Shown here piece after piece: positions 17,292 to 25,886 of a DNA stretch of 64,000 nucleotides. Each line of letters starts with the position of its first letter. Position 1 is the first letter of the stretch. The notes beneath the pieces were generated by a model. It made no database searches. It had not been told where the DNA came from and saw nothing but the letters and a program-made list of their open reading frames with translations. Both the position numbers and the translations under genes were made by a program. The DNA comes from G963669295 sp963669295 (lineage in GTDB: Bacteria > Bacteroidota > Bacteroidia > Flavobacteriales_D > CALLUQ01): contig OY769938.1 in the NCBI GenBank assembly GCA_963669295.1, positions 4,650,001 to 4,714,000 on the forward strand, read 5' to 3'.

Positions 17292-18293
17292 CTAACACCC
17301 CACTATTTCTTCGAACTCAATGATGACATTTTCGGGGAACCAGCTGCGAATTTCTTCTTGCGTTTCCTGGCTAAAGTTATTGCCTCCTAAATAAAGGTAT
17401 TCCATGTGTTTCAATACTTTGATGGCCTCTGGGAGTTCGCTCAGGTCGTTGCCTGAAAGGTCGAGCGATTTAAGCTGGGTAAGTTGGGCGATTTCAGGGG
17501 GAATGGAGATGAGGTAGCCGTAGCTTAGGTTCAATGTTTCCAAAGAAGTAAGTTGCAGAATTGCCTCTGGCAAGGCATCGAAACTATGGCCATTGCCACC
17601 ACCACTGTATTCACTGCCCATATATAGCGATTTCAAATTTTGTAGCTGAGCAAATGATTCGGGCAATTCACCAATGCCATTGTCGGAGAGGCTCAACATT
17701 TCTAATTGTTGCAAATTACCAATGGAGGTAGGCAGTTCAGTCATGTTGTTGTCCCATAACGACAACGACTTTAGCGTGGTCATTTGTCCAATATCTTCCG
17801 GCAGTTCGCTAATGCCTGTATGCCCCAGGAACAAATCTTCTAGTGGGAGGTGGAGCAATATTCGTGGAAAGCTGTTCAATGCGTTGTGGTCGATGTATAG
17901 CTTTTTTAGCGATGTGAGTTGCTCAAATCCATGAGGCAGGTTGGTGATGCTGCTGGATGAAATGTCGAGCTCTTGTAGGGAGGCTAAGTATTTGGGAATG
18001 GTTTTAATGGGATTGCCACGCACATCGAGCCGTTGTAGGTTTACGAAATCTTCCAGTTGATGGGGTAATCGTTGCAGGTTTTCATCTTCTAACCGCAGTT
18101 GTAGCACACGCTTAGGGTCGACTACCAGGGCTTCATCTAACGACCAAAAGGAGGAAGGACCATCGTAATTTTCGATGTGTAGGGAAGTAGTGTCAGTCAA
18201 TAGCAGGCTGTCTACTGCAGGTGCTTCAGCTTCGTTGGACGTAGATTGGCACCCCAATAGGACAATGGAGCAAAGGAGAAGGAAATAACGCAT
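17292..18293 (-). CDS. Leucine-rich-repeat lipoprotein
   Basis: 333 residues. A lipoprotein signal with lipobox LLGC puts the lipid on Cys15. From about residue 65 to 310 there are about ten LRRs of 22-23 residues with the pattern LxxLxLxxNxLxxLPxxIxxL, for example LQELDISSSSITNLPHGFEQ and LKSLSLWDNNMTELPTSIGN. Such LRR lipoproteins usually bind other proteins at the cell surface, but no partner is evident. It lies 109 bases upstream of the sigma factor gene on the same strand. Confidence 0.88.
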   Translation of the reverse strand: MRYFLLLCSIVLLGCQSTSNEAEAPAVDSLLLTDTTSLHIENYDGPSSFWSLDEALVVDPKRVLQLRLEDENLQRLPHQLEDFVNLQRLDVRGNPIKTIPKYLASLQELDISSSSITNLPHGFEQLTSLKKLYIDHNALNSFPRILLHLPLEDLFLGHTGISELPEDIGQMTTLKSLSLWDNNMTELPTSIGNLQQLEMLSLSDNGIGELPESFAQLQNLKSLYMGSEYSGGGNGHSFDALPEAILQLTSLETLNLSYGYLISIPPEIAQLTQLKSLDLSGNDLSELPEAIKVLKHMEYLYLGGNNFSQETQEEIRSWFPENVIIEFEEIVGC

Positions 18294-18561
18294 GAAGTAA
18301 AGATAGGGAATAAAGGGATGTATAGATGTAAAGGAGTGGAGCTACTGATGTGCATTAAATGTGGATGAGGAGATTGCTCTGTTCCGACGTTATAGGAGGT
18401 CGGGCACGCAATGAGGTAACGCTATTAGCATTTAATGGAGTTAGGATAAAGAGTTTACGCTATTTAAAGTGATTCATACTCATGAAAAGACTGAACGGAA
18501 CACAAAGTTGCTGATGGTGTGGAACTTTGTTACATTTATTCCAATCACTAAAAACCGTTAC

Positions 18562-20250
18562 ATGTTGAAATTCATGTGTTTGCTGTGCAGTATTGCATGC
18601 TCTTTTGTGTTATATGCGCAAGGCGAAGTTGCTTTTCCAGTTGATGTTAGCAATAGCACCCTGCCAATCCTCGATTTATCGAACAGCAAGCTATTGGCGG
18701 AGGTAGATGGTAGTGAAGCTACCATTACTACTCGAACCACCCTCGATCAATCGGTGTTTGAAACTACTGTAACTTTTGTGGCAACATCGTTTCAGTGTCC
18801 TGTTTACGCCAATTTCGCTGCCTTCGGCTCAGATGTTGATTTTGAGGCGGCTAAATTTGATTCGGGGGCTTACTTTTTGGGCACCCATTTTAACGCAGCT
18901 GCTTTTTTTAATGCAGCACAATTTCGGGCAAATACTGATTTTAGCTGGGCAACGTTTCATGACAGAACCGATTTTGATGGTGCTGCCTTTGGCGACGTAA
19001 CATTTAGGGAATCGACATTTTTAGCGTCTGCAGACTTTGAAGAAGCGCAGTTTAAGCAAGCAGCTGTTTTTAACAATTCGAAATTTCTAGCACCCTTAAA
19101 TTTTCATGGTGTTGATTTTGCCGGGGCAACCTATTTCGATAGCAGTCTTTTTAATGGAATTGTGTATTTCAGCGGTTCGAACTTTACTTCGGAGGCTAGT
19201 TTCATTGAAACCGATTTTCATTCTACTGCTATTTTCAGCGAAACTCAGTTTGATTTTATTGCCGATTTTTATTGGACAACATTTCAGAGTGATGCCCTTT
19301 TCAATTGGGTGAAGTTTGGTGCTCATGCTTATTTTACGGGGGTGGAGTTTGATACGGTGGTGGATTTTGTGGGGGCTACTTTTAATGCGGATGCATTGTT
19401 CAACGGAACGGTGTTTGGCAACAGGGCAGACTTTACATGGGCTTCGTTTGGGGCGGTGGCCGATTTTAACGGTGCGGTGTTGAATGGAGTGACTTTAGGC
19501 CATACTATATTGCCGGAGTATTTGAGCTTTGAAGGGGTGACTACAAAGGGGTTGATTGATTTGACCACCACACAACTCGATAGTGCAGCAACAGTGTGCT
19601 ACATCAACCTTATAGATGCGCCTATAGAGCATTTTAAGTTGCGGTACGATAAGTTTAGGGTGTATCGCCCCGACTCCATTACTGTTGATGGTTACGAGAA
19701 ACTGACAAATGTATATGAAGGATTGCTGAAAAAATTTGAAGATTATGGCTACTTAACCAGTTATGAAATACTGGACAAAGAGTACCAGGAATTTAAATAC
19801 ACCCAAACTCCTGAACGCAGTAAGGTAATTGGTTATACCCTCAACTTTTTGAACAAACACTGGAGCGATTATGGCTATGGCAAAGCACGCATTTGGCTTT
19901 ATACGTTCGGCTTTTTTCTCTTTTTCTTTCTCATCAACTGGTGGTTTTTTCCAAAGCTGGTAGAGCAGGTTTATCCCATTCCTCCTATTAATAAAGCATT
20001 GTTGGAAAATGAAAGGCTGGCTGATTTTCATCATAGGAAAGGCCGTTATCCCCATTTTAGCTTTCGTACCTTTTCTTTGGTGATTTATTATACTGGAATT
20101 GTGTTTTTTGGTTTTAAGATGAATTTGGAGGAGATGAATTTCAGAAAGCCAGGGTGGTTATTGCTGCTTTTTTTGGAATACCTCATTGGGTTAATCTGTG
20201 TGGCTTACCTGGCCAATTTTGTAATTACCGCTGAATTGATAGGAGGGTAG
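18562..20250 (+). CDS. Secreted pentapeptide-repeat protein with channel-like C-terminal membrane domain
   Basis: 562 residues from ATG 18562, chosen because a signal peptide (LKFMCLLCSIACSFVLYAQ) starts there. Residues ~60-330 are pentapeptide-type repeats with the core A(D/N/x)F (FDSGAYFLGTHFNAAAFFNA, ADFEEAQFKQAAVF), predicting a right-handed quadrilateral helix, here outside the cytoplasm. A hydrophilic stretch with Tyr-rich helices (YEKLTNVYEGLLKKFEDYGY) follows. The C-terminus has a helix near 455-478 (IWLYTFGFFLFFFLINWWFF), a re-entrant-like segment (SLVIYYTGIVFFGFKMNLEE) and a final helix (LLLFLEYLIGLICVAYLANF). That order resembles two-TM ion channels, but the TxGYG filter is absent. 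Confidence 0.8.
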   Translation: MLKFMCLLCSIACSFVLYAQGEVAFPVDVSNSTLPILDLSNSKLLAEVDGSEATITTRTTLDQSVFETTVTFVATSFQCPVYANFAAFGSDVDFEAAKFDSGAYFLGTHFNAAAFFNAAQFRANTDFSWATFHDRTDFDGAAFGDVTFRESTFLASADFEEAQFKQAAVFNNSKFLAPLNFHGVDFAGATYFDSSLFNGIVYFSGSNFTSEASFIETDFHSTAIFSETQFDFIADFYWTTFQSDALFNWVKFGAHAYFTGVEFDTVVDFVGATFNADALFNGTVFGNRADFTWASFGAVADFNGAVLNGVTLGHTILPEYLSFEGVTTKGLIDLTTTQLDSAATVCYINLIDAPIEHFKLRYDKFRVYRPDSITVDGYEKLTNVYEGLLKKFEDYGYLTSYEILDKEYQEFKYTQTPERSKVIGYTLNFLNKHWSDYGYGKARIWLYTFGFFLFFFLINWWFFPKLVEQVYPIPPINKALLENERLADFHHRKGRYPHFSFRTFSLVIYYTGIVFFGFKMNLEEMNFRKPGWLLLLFLEYLIGLICVAYLANFVITAELIGG

Positions 20251-20296
20251 TTGCAGCAGTTGCTTTATGTTTGCTACCTTGGTAAAAAAAGAAAAA

Positions 20297-20491
20297 ATGC
20301 AATTATTTAGTAAAGGAGATGTGGTGGTACTAAAGTCGGGTAGCCCTAAGATGACGGTAAAGGAATACACTACTTACCACAATGGTACTCAAGAAGTAGA
20401 GTCGAGGGATGAAGTGGTGTGTGTATGGTTTAATGGCCCTGAGATGAAAGAAAGCACCTTTCGGGTGGAAACCCTTGAGTTGGCCGAATAA
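20297..20491 (+). CDS. DUF2158 (YodC-like) small protein
   Basis: 64 residues from ATG 20297. It matches the small beta-barrel-like family DUF2158: KGDVVVLKSGSPKMTVKEY, then VVCVWFNGPEMKESTFRVE. Members are cytoplasmic proteins of unknown function. It lies 46 bases after the pentapeptide gene on the same strand and may be co-transcribed. Confidence 0.8.
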   Translation: MQLFSKGDVVVLKSGSPKMTVKEYTTYHNGTQEVESRDEVVCVWFNGPEMKESTFRVETLELAE

Positions 20492-20507
20492 GGACTACCA
20501 ACATGGC

Positions 20508-20600
20508 CTCATAGCCCCGATCGAAGTGGTTACCCTGAGCTTGCGAAGCGTATGAGCGAAGAGCGGGATCAGGCGTTGCTTTAACGCACAGACCTTTCGC
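20508..20600. repeat. Probable dispersed intergenic repeat, first part
   Basis: The stretch contains the blocks ATAGCCCCGATCGAAGTGG and GAGCGGGATCAGGC around a CCTGAGCTTGCGAAGCG core. These resemble short extragenic repeats that I recall as common downstream of genes in Bacteroidota. No second full copy is present in this window, so the assignment is from memory. Confidence 0.35.
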
Positions 20601-20641
20601 TCCAATGCCCCTTCCCATTCAAGAAACTTTAGTGTATAAAA

Positions 20642-20691
20642 AAACCGACACCTGTCATCCTGAACTCGTCTTAGGATCTAGGTGCCGGTTT
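20642..20691. terminator. Hairpin between convergent genes, of dispersed-repeat type
   Basis: Arms AAACCGACACCT (20642-20653) and AGGTGCCGGTTT (20680-20691) pair with one mismatch. The interior holds a second inverted pair (ATCCT/AGGAT) within TCATCCTGAACTCGTC, like the TCATCCTGAAC..AGGATCT palindromes frequent in bacterial intergenic regions. Probably a bidirectional terminator between DUF2158 and the esterase gene. Confidence 0.5.
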
Positions 20692-20713
20692 AAATAACAG
20701 GATGATCTATAAA

Positions 20714-22255
20714 CTACTTGATCACCAATTTTTTTGTGGCAATGCCTTCAGCAAATTGTATGTTGAGCATGTACAATCCGGTAGGAAGGTCGGCATCGTT
20801 AATTTGATACTGTGCCGCTTTGATGTTGGCTACCTCACGCACCAATTGGCCGGTAGTGCTATAGATGCGTACGGCTTGAAGGGTACGGTTGCCTTTCGCA
20901 GCAATGTTAATGACGCTGCTGGTAGGGTTGGGGTAAACATTTACTTCGTCGCTTAAGTCTGTTGCTTCATCTACGCCTACGCCTACTTCAAACAATACGC
21001 GGTACAAGCGTGGAGAAAGGTATCCTTGAATGGTATCGATAAAAGCAACAGCTCTTGCTCTACCTGCTACAGGGCCTAGAGCCTGGTAAACAGGGTTAGA
21101 AGCGTAACCGTTGGCCAAAACGGTAGCAGGATCTTGTCCTAAAGCAGTGGCACCAGCAGTAACTGCTGCATCATCCCACCATTCCCATGGGCCGTTGCCA
21201 TCAGCTATACCAATGAATGGGTTCAAACCTTCGTTGCCACCGTTACCGTAAAGACCATCAAGGTTGGTGTTGTTGGTGTTGGCTACAGTAGTCCATGCAT
21301 CGTTAATGGGTGGGGTAAAGAATACGTCGTTGTTGCCAAATTGGTTGGCAATTCTAATCACGTCGCTCGAACCACTTACATCTACAACGAATAAAGAGGT
21401 GCCTGGAACTGTTACAATACCATAGGTGTAAGGTGCAAAGGCATCGGCTACTCCATGGAATGATACCATGGGTACTTCGCCTGGCTCTAGCCATGTGCTG
21501 TCGCCCATAGCACCACCGATGTTAAATACCATGCTTACATCGCTTGAATAACCTGGGTGATTCACCTGGTTCAAGGCAGGGTTTCCGCCATAACCGTCCC
21601 AATCGCCTAAAATGGCAGTATCTACCATAAAAGCATTGGTGGTAAAATTGAAGAACTTGGTGAGTTGTAGTTCCGTCAATTTATTAACAGTAGCATAAGC
21701 AAATGCGATGTAACCACCAGAACCTTGTCCGCCTACTACCACACGTGCTGGGTCGATGCCATATGTGTTGCCTTGAGTGGCTTCATCCATGCGGAAGAAA
21801 CGCACTGCAGTTTTGGTGTCTTGCATGGCACGGTATACCGCTTGAATAATGGTTTCAGTTCTTTCGTCTTGTGTGCCTTGTGGGTTCCAACCGGTACGGT
21901 AGTCGATGCAGGCAACTACATAACCTTGCTTGGCTAATCGCATGCAAATTTCCACAGTAGCGCTATCGGTTTTACTTCCGGTAGGCAATTGGTTGATGTA
22001 CTTAGGTAAGAAGCTGCCGGTAGGTGTCATTACAATCAACGGACGAGCAGTGGTTGTATCGTTGGCTGGTTCGTAAACATCCATTACCAGGTTTTGCAAA
22101 ATGGGCGATCCGGTAAGCACCGAATAGTTTTGACCATATTGTACATTGGAGGTTACGGTAATGTTGGTGAACACTTCGTCCAGGTACCTTGTTTGTGCCA
22201 TGGTTGTGCTCAACGACAAAACGGTAACAACTGCTAGGAGTAAAATTCTTTTCAT
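20714..22255 (-). CDS. T9SS-secreted alpha/beta-hydrolase (carboxylesterase-like)
   Basis: 513 residues. A signal peptide (residues 1-20, TTMAQ) leads to an alpha/beta-hydrolase core: NLVMDVYEPANDTTTARPLI with a following PTGSF oxyanion-type segment, VVACIDYRTGWNPQG, and a nucleophile elbow GGQGSGGYIAFAYA near residue 170. The residue two before Ser is Gln instead of the usual Gly. A candidate acid/His region is VSFHGVADAFAPYTYG. The last ~75 residues are a T9SS type A sorting domain (VYPNPTSSVINIAA ... GLYMLNIQFAEG.. KLVIK). It lies 45 bases downstream of the TonB-dependent receptor gene, so it may act on the receptor's ligand. The substrate is unknown. Confidence 0.84.
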   Translation of the reverse strand: MKRILLLAVVTVLSLSTTMAQTRYLDEVFTNITVTSNVQYGQNYSVLTGSPILQNLVMDVYEPANDTTTARPLIVMTPTGSFLPKYINQLPTGSKTDSATVEICMRLAKQGYVVACIDYRTGWNPQGTQDERTETIIQAVYRAMQDTKTAVRFFRMDEATQGNTYGIDPARVVVGGQGSGGYIAFAYATVNKLTELQLTKFFNFTTNAFMVDTAILGDWDGYGGNPALNQVNHPGYSSDVSMVFNIGGAMGDSTWLEPGEVPMVSFHGVADAFAPYTYGIVTVPGTSLFVVDVSGSSDVIRIANQFGNNDVFFTPPINDAWTTVANTNNTNLDGLYGNGGNEGLNPFIGIADGNGPWEWWDDAAVTAGATALGQDPATVLANGYASNPVYQALGPVAGRARAVAFIDTIQGYLSPRLYRVLFEVGVGVDEATDLSDEVNVYPNPTSSVINIAAKGNRTLQAVRIYSTTGQLVREVANIKAAQYQINDADLPTGLYMLNIQFAEGIATKKLVIK

Positions 22256-22300
22256 GTTTGTCAGTGTTAAGTTATCGTTATGTAATTCAAAATTAAAGCT

Positions 22301-25168
22301 TTATAATTGATCTAGCTCCACCAAAATGGAGAAATATGCCATGCGGCCCACTCTTGGGCCTCCATATACTTGAAATTGCAGGTTGTTTAACAAGTTAGAA
22401 GCGCCCACCTTAAACGTGGTTTTAATGCTGGGCACAAACTTAGAGATTTGCGCATCTACCATGTCGTAAGTGGGCACAAAACCCGTGAATTGTGGCGATC
22501 CTTCGTAGAGGAAGCCTTGAATCCATTTATAGTTGACACTAAAGCCATAGTTGTGGATACCAATGCCTGTAGCGTCTTCCTTTTTTGATAGTTTGATGAC
22601 GGTATTGATGTCGCGTGCGCTAATGCCAATGTTGTATTTGTTACGTGGGGTATTGAACGCTGGAATAATAGGATCGTCGGATCCTTGACGATTCAATTCG
22701 TTCCACGAGTAATTGCCATTGATGGTAAAGAATTTCCGGAAATAGTAGTTGGCACCAATGGAGAACCCTTGTGTGGTTACCACATCGGTAGCATTGGCCG
22801 CTACGCGGTAGGCTTGTGTTAAGCCAGGATTCAATAGGTTGGTGTTGGGATCGATAACCGGATCTACACCGATGTTGAAGCCCAAAAAGTCACGGTAAAA
22901 GCTAAAGTAATAGCTGGCATCTAAATACAGTCGTTTGGCAATCATGGTGCGGTACCCCATCTCCAATGTCTTTACTTTTTCGGGTACCAATGGGGCTACA
23001 TTAAAGTAGCTAACAGTATCGGGGTTTTGCGAACTTCTGAGGTCTACAATAGATTGTATGGTGGCCAATGAGTCGAACCCATCGATGTTGCCCACAAGAA
23101 TGGCTGTACCTACGTTGTAATACAAGTATTGGTCTTGTAGTGTTGGGTTACGGATGGCTGAGGAGAACGACAGGCGTAAAATATTGTCGGAATCGAAGTT
23201 GTATACCAACGAAGCGGCAGGGGAGGCTACATAGGGGAAGTTTTGGTTTTTATCGACCCGTATGGTAGCATTGGCTTTAAGCTTATCGTCCATGAACCGT
23301 TTTTCCAATCCTACATATCCACCATATTCGTAGTTGGTAATTTTGCTGGTGGTATCGCTAAAGATGGTACCGCGTGAGTTGGGAGCATAAAGCCTGTAAT
23401 TGGCACCGGTAATTAAGCTGATGTTGCTATTAGCGGTGTCGAGCTTAAAAGTACGCTCAGCATGGATGTGGTACAATGCGCTCCGGTCCCAAAAGCGCGA
23501 ACCGCCTTCGGCAAAGGTGTTGCGCGAGGTAATGTCGTTGAAGGCTGCCCTAAACTCAGCAGTGCCCGGTGCTAGCCGGTCGATGTTGTCGTCGAAGGCA
23601 AAGTTGCCTGGAGGACTGATGCCCAAATCGGCCAATTCTCTTGCCATGCTATGCCACAAGGCTAAGCTGTCGGAGTACTGCGCCATGATTTGATCGGCCA
23701 GGTTAAAGTCGTACACCACCTGCCCATTAATAATTTGCGGACTGGGAAAGCCTGGCAGGTTTTTTACTTTGGGGGCAAACATAGTAGCCCAGTAGTAACC
23801 ATAATCCGACGACCAACGATCAATGGGCTTAGCCATATCTTGTAGCAACAAAGCGGTAAATACAGCATCGTAAGAGTTGCCGGCATCTTCTTGTGTGGCA
23901 TAGGCCCTAATGAAACCATTTTTGCTGTTGTATTCCAACTTGTGTTGGAAAAACAGGATGTCTTTTAAACTATAGCGGTTATCGCCCTGGTATACGGTGG
24001 TGCCTGTACCAAAACTGGAAGAGGCAATGAGTTGTGAGGTAGGGGTAAGCTTGTGATGAATGGCGGCACTGGTTTTGATGTTTTCGGTGTCGTAATCAAC
24101 AATATCTACTTCGCGGTAACCTGTGCGGTGCAAGAGCCCCAGTCCGGGCAGTTGTACCTGGTTGTTAGGACTGTCGAAGAAAATTTGATCTTCGTCGCCA
24201 TAGTTGTTTACCGCATCGTAGCCGCCCCAATTGTCGGCTCCTGTTTCAGAATTGTATACTGGGTCGTAATTGGTGGCTTCCCAATCGTCGGCCTGCATGA
24301 ATGAGAAGTTGAGTTTAAATGCCCAGCGGTCGTAACTGTTTTCTTTTTTCGTTTTAAACACGTGTGCATAGCGTACACCAGTTTCTAACAAACTGCGTTC
24401 TCCCACTTTCATGCTTACATCCAATCCTGGAAATAGGAATGGGTCTTTGGTGGTCATGCTAATTACTCCGTTGAAAGCGTTGGGGCCGTAAAAGGCTGAA
24501 CTGGCTCCAACAATAAGGTCTACCTTCATAACATCTAGTTCGGATGCGCCTAAAAAGTTGCCCAACGAAAAGTTGAGGCCGGGAGCTTGATTGTCAACTC
24601 CATCAATAATTTGAAGTGACCGTACAGGAGAGGTGCTATTGAACCCACGGGTGTTGATGACTTTAAAGCCAATGCTGGCACTGGTTAAATCCACTCCTTT
24701 CAATGCCCCCAAACCTTCGTAAAAGTTGGCAGCGGGCGTTTCTTTGATGGCAATTACATCCATCGACTCTACCGTAAGGGCCGATTCTTTTTGTTTTTCC
24801 GAAATGCGTGTTTCTACAATCTCAATGGCTTTGAGTTCATAGTTTTTGGTCACCATCTTAAACTTGATCTTTTCGCCAGCTGCACCCATGGTGTAAGTTT
24901 GTGGCTGATATCCCATAAAAGAGGCCTCCAGGGTGAGGGGAGGAGTTTGTGTTGTTTGAAACTCAAACTTTCCATCAAGGTCGGTAGCAGCCCCATCGGT
25001 AGTGCCTTTTACAATAACATTCACACCAATGAGGGTTTCGCCCGAAGTTTTATCGATGACCGTTCCTTTTACAGTGGTTTGGGAAAAGAGAGTGTCGCCC
25101 ACCAGTATAAACACGATCAGCAAAAGAGCATGACAAAGCGTGTTGATCTTTGGTAAGCAGTAGTTCAT
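22301..25168 (-). CDS. TonB-dependent outer-membrane receptor with carboxypeptidase-like N-terminal domain
   Basis: 955 residues from ATG 25168, where the signal peptide begins (MNYCLPKINTLCHALLLIVF, cleavage after LFSQ). Residues ~31-112 are a CarboxypepD_reg domain (VKGTVIDKTSGETLIGVNVI, GKFEFQTTQTPPL). The plug follows at ~125-250 (IKETPAANFYEGLGALKGVD, RSLQIIDGVDNQAPG, GASSAFYGPNAFNGVISMTT). The rest is a 22-strand-type barrel ending ARVGRMAYFSILVEL-like. TonB/ExbB/ExbD energises uptake of its ligand across the outer membrane. There is no SusD partner, so this is not a standard Sus pair. The T9SS esterase gene follows in the same direction. Confidence 0.92.
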   Translation of the reverse strand: MNYCLPKINTLCHALLLIVFILVGDTLFSQTTVKGTVIDKTSGETLIGVNVIVKGTTDGAATDLDGKFEFQTTQTPPLTLEASFMGYQPQTYTMGAAGEKIKFKMVTKNYELKAIEIVETRISEKQKESALTVESMDVIAIKETPAANFYEGLGALKGVDLTSASIGFKVINTRGFNSTSPVRSLQIIDGVDNQAPGLNFSLGNFLGASELDVMKVDLIVGASSAFYGPNAFNGVISMTTKDPFLFPGLDVSMKVGERSLLETGVRYAHVFKTKKENSYDRWAFKLNFSFMQADDWEATNYDPVYNSETGADNWGGYDAVNNYGDEDQIFFDSPNNQVQLPGLGLLHRTGYREVDIVDYDTENIKTSAAIHHKLTPTSQLIASSSFGTGTTVYQGDNRYSLKDILFFQHKLEYNSKNGFIRAYATQEDAGNSYDAVFTALLLQDMAKPIDRWSSDYGYYWATMFAPKVKNLPGFPSPQIINGQVVYDFNLADQIMAQYSDSLALWHSMARELADLGISPPGNFAFDDNIDRLAPGTAEFRAAFNDITSRNTFAEGGSRFWDRSALYHIHAERTFKLDTANSNISLITGANYRLYAPNSRGTIFSDTTSKITNYEYGGYVGLEKRFMDDKLKANATIRVDKNQNFPYVASPAASLVYNFDSDNILRLSFSSAIRNPTLQDQYLYYNVGTAILVGNIDGFDSLATIQSIVDLRSSQNPDTVSYFNVAPLVPEKVKTLEMGYRTMIAKRLYLDASYYFSFYRDFLGFNIGVDPVIDPNTNLLNPGLTQAYRVAANATDVVTTQGFSIGANYYFRKFFTINGNYSWNELNRQGSDDPIIPAFNTPRNKYNIGISARDINTVIKLSKKEDATGIGIHNYGFSVNYKWIQGFLYEGSPQFTGFVPTYDMVDAQISKFVPSIKTTFKVGASNLLNNLQFQVYGGPRVGRMAYFSILVELDQL

Positions 25169-25886
25169 CGTTAACAGTGTGTTTTTCGTCTTGTAATTTT
25201 GGTATTGCAAAGAAAGGAAATAAGGCCCAGCCACGAAAGTGATTTTCGTTAAAAAATCAACAGTTTTTTGTTGATTAATCAATGAATAAAAGTATGCATG
25301 CCTACGAATTCCGCGAATTTATTGGCTTCCTTCCCATCTGGTTTCTTGAAAATACGGATAAATAAATGTTGAAGTAAGCGGTCATTCAACTGAATTTTGA
25401 TGACAGCTAATTAAAACAGGTCTCATTTTTGGATCGATTGACATCAATGAAGGGGTACCCAGAGATCGATGAGGGGGCACCGGTATGAAGGAGGTGTACC
25501 ACTGATGTTGATGAAGGAAGGGGCTTCCTTGCAATGAAAAAATGGTTTATTCGGTTAAAATGTTCTGCAAAACGTTTTTCTCTTTTCGAAAAATTCATGA
25601 ATATTCCCGCACATCCGCTGAAAGAATACCATCATGTAAAGGAGTGTTTGGTGCAGTGTGTGAACAAAGGTACGCTGCTTTTGAAGAGAAAGCCATTTCA
25701 GTACTTATGATTGAATTGTGGCAAAGAAAGAACAATTGCTTTTCATTTACTAGGGTGTTTTGGGCAAGGGGATTGTTTCATTGGGTTTAATTTGTATATT
25801 AACACCATCTTACGTCTCAATAAGTTGCCCGCAAGGTATCATTAACATGGTAGGAATAATGTGCGAACCCTTTCATATACAAAGAA
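25169..25886. other. Long intergenic region with a degenerate short tandem repeat
   Basis: No convincing gene. Three consecutive ~19-base units with the core ATC(A/G)ATGA(A/G)GGGG(T/C)ACC lie at 25441-25459, 25463-25481 and 25482-25500, with a diverged fourth to about 25528. A 63-codon frame on the minus strand over the repeats has no recognisable features. The region separates divergent genes and must contain both promoters, but no full TTTG-N19-TAnnTTTG match was found. Confidence 0.5.

Noticed and set aside
25407..25598. 63-codon minus-strand frame in the long intergenic region
   Set aside because: It overlaps degenerate tandem repeats and shows no recognisable motif, promoter or neighbour coupling.
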